In this document: positions 50,681-54,125 of the stretch, in pieces
How positions within the stretch are numbered: the stretch's first letter is position 1
Layout of the letters: each line of letters opens with the position of its first letter
NCBI GenBank assembly: GCA_021162065.1
Contig: JAGGZK010000053.1
Span: forward strand, 1 to 54,125
Direction of reading: 5' to 3'
Length of the DNA stretch: 54,125 nt
Source: Thermoplasmata archaeon
GTDB lineage: Archaea > Thermoplasmatota > E2 > UBA202 > JdFR-43
Translations under genes and position numbers: made by a program
Notes under the pieces: model-generated
What the model saw: the letters and a program-made list of their open reading frames with translations, nothing else
Databases searched by the model: none
Told to the model about the DNA's origin: nothing

Positions 50681-51506
50681 AATTGTTGCCATAGCCAAAA
50701 AGGAATTCATGGACAACTGGAGAAATAAATGGGTTATTGCCGTTTCCTCCATCTTTGTTATACTAACGCTGGTGATTTCCTACTTCGGCTCAGGATTTGG
50801 TTCGGGAGGCGTGGGATGGAAGGATCTGGATGTGACGATAGCAGGGATGATGACCCTGGTTTCCATACTCATACCCATCATAGGACTTATGCTTGGCTAT
50901 GCGGCCATTGTGGGAGAAAGAGAGAAAGGTTCTCTTGAGCTTCTTCTTTCATATCCGGTAAAGAGAGAGGAGGTTATTGCAGGAAAATTTATTGGTCTTG
51001 GCGCAGTGATGGCAATGGCAAATTTCATAGGTTTCGGAATTGCTGGCATCATAATAGGAATAAATGTGAAGGATGTGGCATGGGGTGATTATTTCATTTT
51101 TATACTGTCTTCCATCCTGCTGGGGCTTGTTTTCATTTCAATAGCCCTGTTCTTTTCCTCCATATTCAAAAAACGCTCCACGGCCATGGGCGGCGCCATC
51201 TTCCTTTGGTTCCTCTTTGAGATGATATGGGACATTGTGCTGGCCGGCATACTGATGGCCCAGTATGGTATTGGAAAGTTGAGCGACCCCGATTTTGTGG
51301 CCCCCTCGTATTATTACATAATTTCGTTAATGAATCCGGTAAAGGCCTATTCCACCCTCGCTGCCCTAAACATTTCCTCCATAAGCAGCAATCTCGGCAA
51401 CCTCCCCTCCTTTGTGAATACACCTTTCGTGCTTGCCATACTTTTTGCCTGGATGATTGTGATGCTGGCAGGAGGATACCTCATATTTAAGAGAAAGGAT
51501 TTATGA
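50673..51506 (+). CDS. ABC-2 type transporter permease
   Basis: The 277-residue protein has six predicted membrane segments (first near residue 22, last near 252-270), with a conserved VGEREKGSLELLLSYPVKREEVIAGK stretch near residue 85 typical of ABC-2 permeases. It pairs with the ATPase upstream. The substrate is unknown; drugs, lipids or peptides are common for the family. Its end overlaps the prs gene tail to tail by six bases. Confidence 0.92.
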   Translation: MNEIVAIAKKEFMDNWRNKWVIAVSSIFVILTLVISYFGSGFGSGGVGWKDLDVTIAGMMTLVSILIPIIGLMLGYAAIVGEREKGSLELLLSYPVKREEVIAGKFIGLGAVMAMANFIGFGIAGIIIGINVKDVAWGDYFIFILSSILLGLVFISIALFFSSIFKKRSTAMGGAIFLWFLFEMIWDIVLAGILMAQYGIGKLSDPDFVAPSYYYIISLMNPVKAYSTLAALNISSISSNLGNLPSFVNTPFVLAILFAWMIVMLAGGYLIFKRKDL

Positions 51507-52343
51507 TTTCAGGAGTTTAACAACCTCTTCAGCAACGCTCACCATGCTGTAGGAACTTTCTATTGTATCCGTGGCCACCAGCCCATCACAACCCGCCTGT
51601 ATTATTCTTTCATCAGCATTCCCTATGAATAGGCCGTGGACGCAGGCGGCGTATATTTTGCTGGCTCCCCGCTTTTTCAACAGCTCCACCGCCTTTGCCA
51701 TGGTTCCCCCGGTGGAAATGATGTCATCGAGTATAAGAATCCTTTTCCCTTCCACATCCATGTTCTTTACTTCCATTCTCACCTCGCTTCCGCTTATCCT
51801 TGTTTTTTCGAAATGGTCGTAATCACATCCTATTATAGAAGAGGCCTTTTCTGCCATATGAAGGGCTCCTTTATCAGGGGCTATAACAGCATCCACCTTT
51901 TCTTTAAAATATTCTGCTATGGCTGGCACGCCATCGCATATCTCCGCCTCTATATCAAAAAATTTCAGAATGTGCTCCTTATGTGGGTTTATTAGAATAA
52001 CGTGGTTTGCATCCATTTCTATTAGTTTTGCCATTTTTTCTGCGCTTATTGCCTCTCCTTCCTCAAAAACCTTATCCTGTCTTCCATAGCCATAGTAGGG
52101 AATGACTATGTCCACTTTCGCATTCATCCTCTTCAAGGCATCCTGAATGATAAAAAGCTCCACCAGATTCTCATCAGGATAGGTGTTCTGCACCACCACG
52201 GCATGCTCTATCTTCTCATTGAATTTAACATAGCACTCTCCATCAGGAAATCTCTTTATGGAAACGTCTGCCAGTTCCATATTCATTAATCTGGCAATGT
52301 TTTTGGCAAGCATGGGCGAGGATGAGCCGGCAACAATCTTCAT
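51501..52343 (-). CDS. prs: Ribose-phosphate pyrophosphokinase (PRPP synthetase)
   Basis: The 280-residue protein has FPDGECYVKFNE (about 32-43), YYGYGRQDKVFEEGEAISAE (about 83-102) and the PRPP-binding loop ILILDDIISTGGTM (about 202-215). It makes PRPP for nucleotide and histidine synthesis from ribose 5-phosphate and ATP. The length is typical of archaeal forms. A TATA-like run about 28 bases upstream fits leaderless start. Confidence 0.97.
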   Translation of the reverse strand: MKIVAGSSSPMLAKNIARLMNMELADVSIKRFPDGECYVKFNEKIEHAVVVQNTYPDENLVELFIIQDALKRMNAKVDIVIPYYGYGRQDKVFEEGEAISAEKMAKLIEMDANHVILINPHKEHILKFFDIEAEICDGVPAIAEYFKEKVDAVIAPDKGALHMAEKASSIIGCDYDHFEKTRISGSEVRMEVKNMDVEGKRILILDDIISTGGTMAKAVELLKKRGASKIYAACVHGLFIGNADERIIQAGCDGLVATDTIESSYSMVSVAEEVVKLLKS

Positions 52344-52372
52344 GATATGGAAATGCTCAAATGTTTTTAATT

Positions 52373-52663
52373 TTAATTGGTGATTGTTTTCATTATCACC
52401 TTCACAATATCATCAGCATCCGCGCCAACCATCTCCACATTTTCCGAAAAATGGTGTATTATGGGGAGTATTTTTTCCTTTTTGAGTTCGATATTTATTA
52501 GCATTTCCTCCAGTTCTTCCAATTTTTCCTCCGGATACATGAAGAAATCTCCACTGAACTTTATTTCCTCTATTCTTCCATTCTTTACCTTCATTCTGCA
52601 CTTGATGAGCTTTCCCCCTCTGACCTTCAATTCACCTCTTAAAATTCCATTCTCTGCTTTCAT
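52373..52663 (-). CDS. lplB: Lipoate-protein ligase, C-terminal subunit (LplB type)
   Basis: The 96-residue protein is the accessory domain of lipoate ligase (KVRGGKLIKCRMKVKNGRIE, later FSGDFFMYPEEKLEEL). In Thermoplasma this domain is a separate protein needed for activation of lipoate. It overlaps lplA by 32 bases and follows it in the operon. Confidence 0.88.
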   Translation of the reverse strand: MKAENGILRGELKVRGGKLIKCRMKVKNGRIEEIKFSGDFFMYPEEKLEELEEMLINIELKKEKILPIIHHFSENVEMVGADADDIVKVIMKTITN

Positions 52664-53369
52664 ATTTTTCCCTCAGTTTTTTCGCCTCCGATATCTCCTC
52701 CTGGGTAATTTCACCTTCGTAGAACCTTAAGTGCATTTTTTCCTCAAATCCCCCCATCAATGCCCTTTTTATTTCTTCCTCATCTAAGACTCCACCCTCT
52801 TTTTCCACGGATGTCACCCTCTCCTCCACATTCTTTATCTCCTTATCGCTTATCTTCTCCTTGCCCACCTTCAGCAGAGAAAACATCTTTTTGACATCCA
52901 CTCTCAGGAGCAATGTTCCATGTTGCAGAATATTCCCGTATTTCCTTGTCATGGCACTCCCCGATATCTTTTTCCCATTGACAACAATGTCATTTATCCC
53001 CCTATGCTCTGCATTCAAACCAAGATATCTCAGCCCCAGGGCAAGAGAGGAGCATATTAAGGAGTATATGTCCATTATTTTTTTTGGCAGCATTTCCTGA
53101 GGACACACAAAGGAGTAGGTTATCTCTCCGTTGCTATCATGGTACACCGCCCCCCCTCCCGTAATGCGTCTAACCACATCTATGTTTTGTTTTTCACATT
53201 CTTTCAGATTCACCTCTTCCTCCATGCTCTGAAAATATCCAATGGAGATGGCCGATGGCCTCCATTTATAAAAGCGGAGGGTTGGTGTGCCGCCTATTAA
53301 AATTGCCTCATCTATTGCCATATTTTCATATGCATCCCTCCACCCATCGTTTATGAGACGGAATTCCAT
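52632..53369 (-). CDS. lplA: Lipoate-protein ligase A, catalytic subunit
   Basis: The track ORF opens at 53411; the ATG at 53369 gives MEFRLINDGWRDAYENMAID, the usual start, and 245 residues (a longer start cannot be excluded since an AGGAG precedes the first ATG). Motifs: RRITGGGAVYHDSNGEITYS (about 66-85), and the lysine in NGKKISGSAMTRKYG. It attaches lipoate to E2 or H proteins, together with LplB. The split form is a Thermoplasma-like trait. Confidence 0.92.
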   Translation of the reverse strand: MEFRLINDGWRDAYENMAIDEAILIGGTPTLRFYKWRPSAISIGYFQSMEEEVNLKECEKQNIDVVRRITGGGAVYHDSNGEITYSFVCPQEMLPKKIMDIYSLICSSLALGLRYLGLNAEHRGINDIVVNGKKISGSAMTRKYGNILQHGTLLLRVDVKKMFSLLKVGKEKISDKEIKNVEERVTSVEKEGGVLDEEEIKRALMGGFEEKMHLRFYEGEITQEEISEAKKLREKYESREWNFKR

Positions 53370-53451
53370 GAGAATAAAGGGATGGAAATATATTTCTGTT
53401 GTCCTTGTCATATAAGTTTTTCTCCTATAAAAACTGTTGTAGAATCGGATC

Positions 53452-54125
53452 TCATATGCCCATTATTATTGAAAACATTTCTCTTCCAAAAAGAATTGTA
53501 AAAATCAATGCCACAAGTATGATGGGTGCCATGGGATAGGATATGAATATGGAAACATCATCGCAGCATTTCTTTAATGTGCTTATTTCTCCCTTTGATA
53601 TTCCGGTATGTTTTGGTATGAGAAGAGCCTCCATTCCCCTGCTCCCAATTCTTCTCCTTTTGATTGCCTTAATTATCAAAGATGGCTCTTCCTCAATTCT
53701 CACAATTTTTCCGTTTTTAATATAGATGCTCTCCGCCAGTATTTCTCCCACAATTTTATTCGAAACCTTTACTTTTTTCCTGCACGGAAGAAAGGAGGAG
53801 GAGATATCTCCTATTATGAAAAACATGATGAGAGAGGTAAGAATGGCAATATTTCGGGAAACATTTTCCAGAAGAAAATATGAAAGCATCGGAAGAGTTA
53901 TTATTAGTACCATCGCCACAGCAAATATTTTTCCTTTTTTCTCCCTCATCGCCTGTATCATCCCAAATATGAAATAATGGACAAGGGAGGAAAAAGCCAG
54001 CATCATGAAAAATGAGGGGATAAACTCGATACCATAATTTGGGGAGAGAAGGGATATCAATCCCATAATAAGCTTCGCATCCCCTCCGCCCCACATCCCC
54101 GCCCGCCATATAAGCCAGATTATAA
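53452..54125 (-). CDS. Prepilin peptidase-like membrane protease (5' partial)
   Basis: The track starts at an internal Met (54096), but the frame is open to the window edge, reading IIWLIWRAGMWGGGDAKL. GGGDAK is the second catalytic Asp motif of family A24 GxGD peptidases (FlaK, PibD, TadV); the first Asp lies outside the window. About four membrane segments are visible, with a cytoplasmic loop containing basic residues (about 105-180). It would cut signal peptides of archaellin or pilin-like proteins. The C-terminal part is longer than in the bacterial forms. Confidence 0.8.
   Translation of the reverse strand, partial: IIWLIWRAGMWGGGDAKLIMGLISLLSPNYGIEFIPSFFMMLAFSSLVHYFIFGMIQAMREKKGKIFAVAMVLIITLPMLSYFLLENVSRNIAILTSLIMFFIIGDISSSFLPCRKKVKVSNKIVGEILAESIYIKNGKIVRIEEEPSLIIKAIKRRRIGSRGMEALLIPKHTGISKGEISTLKKCCDDVSIFISYPMAPIILVALIFTILFGREMFSIIMGI

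Overview
The window looks like a chromosomal segment of a thermophilic archaeon of the Thermoplasmatota type, possibly Aciduliprofundum-like or a relative. Archaeal markers are topoisomerase I of the archaeal pattern, ribosomal protein L40e, FilR1-type regulators, a tandem Lrp-like regulator, DUF763, a UbiA enzyme and TATA-box promoters about 26 nt before start codons. Thermophily is suggested by the speD-bpsA pair for branched polyamines. The split lipoate ligase (LplA plus LplB) recalls Thermoplasma. The assignment is from gene content only.

Region 1 to about 12,242 is an integrated mobile element, most likely a provirus, cut by the left window edge. Its right end lies in a tRNA-Glu(CUC) gene, where an intact tyrosine integrase reads into the 3' half of the tRNA. 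Going rightward, the element holds: (a) a plus-strand structural operon (1-5131) of two heavily N-glycosylatable, membrane-anchored spike-like proteins, four small membrane proteins, one soluble protein and a P-loop ATPase; (b) a control region with three identical 9-mers (5509-5606); (c) a minus-strand accessory region (5.1-9.7 kb) with a retropepsin-like protease paired with a DUF5678-like protein, a membrane-anchored transglutaminase-like protein carrying 24 tyrosine heptads, a secreted membrane protein, a PH-like membrane protein and a winged-helix regulator whose C-terminal module is repeated after or inside its neighbours; (d) a plus-strand early-type operon of small proteins (one RHH-like, two zinc ribbons) ending in the integrase. 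I see no tailed-phage capsid, portal or terminase.

From 12.4 kb on the region is host chromosome. A surface GH39-like glycosidase borders the integration site. Next comes a minus-strand operon (19.4 to 13.9 kb) of ADP-forming acyl-CoA synthetase beta, IorA, IorB, a GlcD-type flavoprotein and an iron-sulfur protein, which together could oxidise 2-hydroxy or 2-oxo acids and make ATP. Then follow NAD(P)HX repair, polyamine synthesis, regulators, tRNA-Leu(UAG), an HD phosphohydrolase, DUF763, RlmH, two FilR1-type regulators flanking a UbiA prenyltransferase, purM, a DUF123 nuclease, and an operon of a CDP-alcohol-transferase-like pseudoenzyme, a large surface protein, a DHH phosphoesterase and topA.

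The last part (37.5-54 kb) carries L40e, a surface Ntn-type peptidase, an LEA14-like membrane protein, hypF (NiFe hydrogenase maturation), the four-gene pyruvate:ferredoxin oxidoreductase operon porGDAB continuing into larC, an Lhr-type helicase, an ABC transporter, PRPP synthetase, lplA/lplB and a prepilin peptidase cut by the right edge. The metabolism implied is anaerobic fermentation of peptides or organic acids with ferredoxin, hydrogenase and substrate-level ATP formation. No CRISPR array, rRNA or recognisable insertion sequence was seen, and no gap without a gene exceeds 300 bases.
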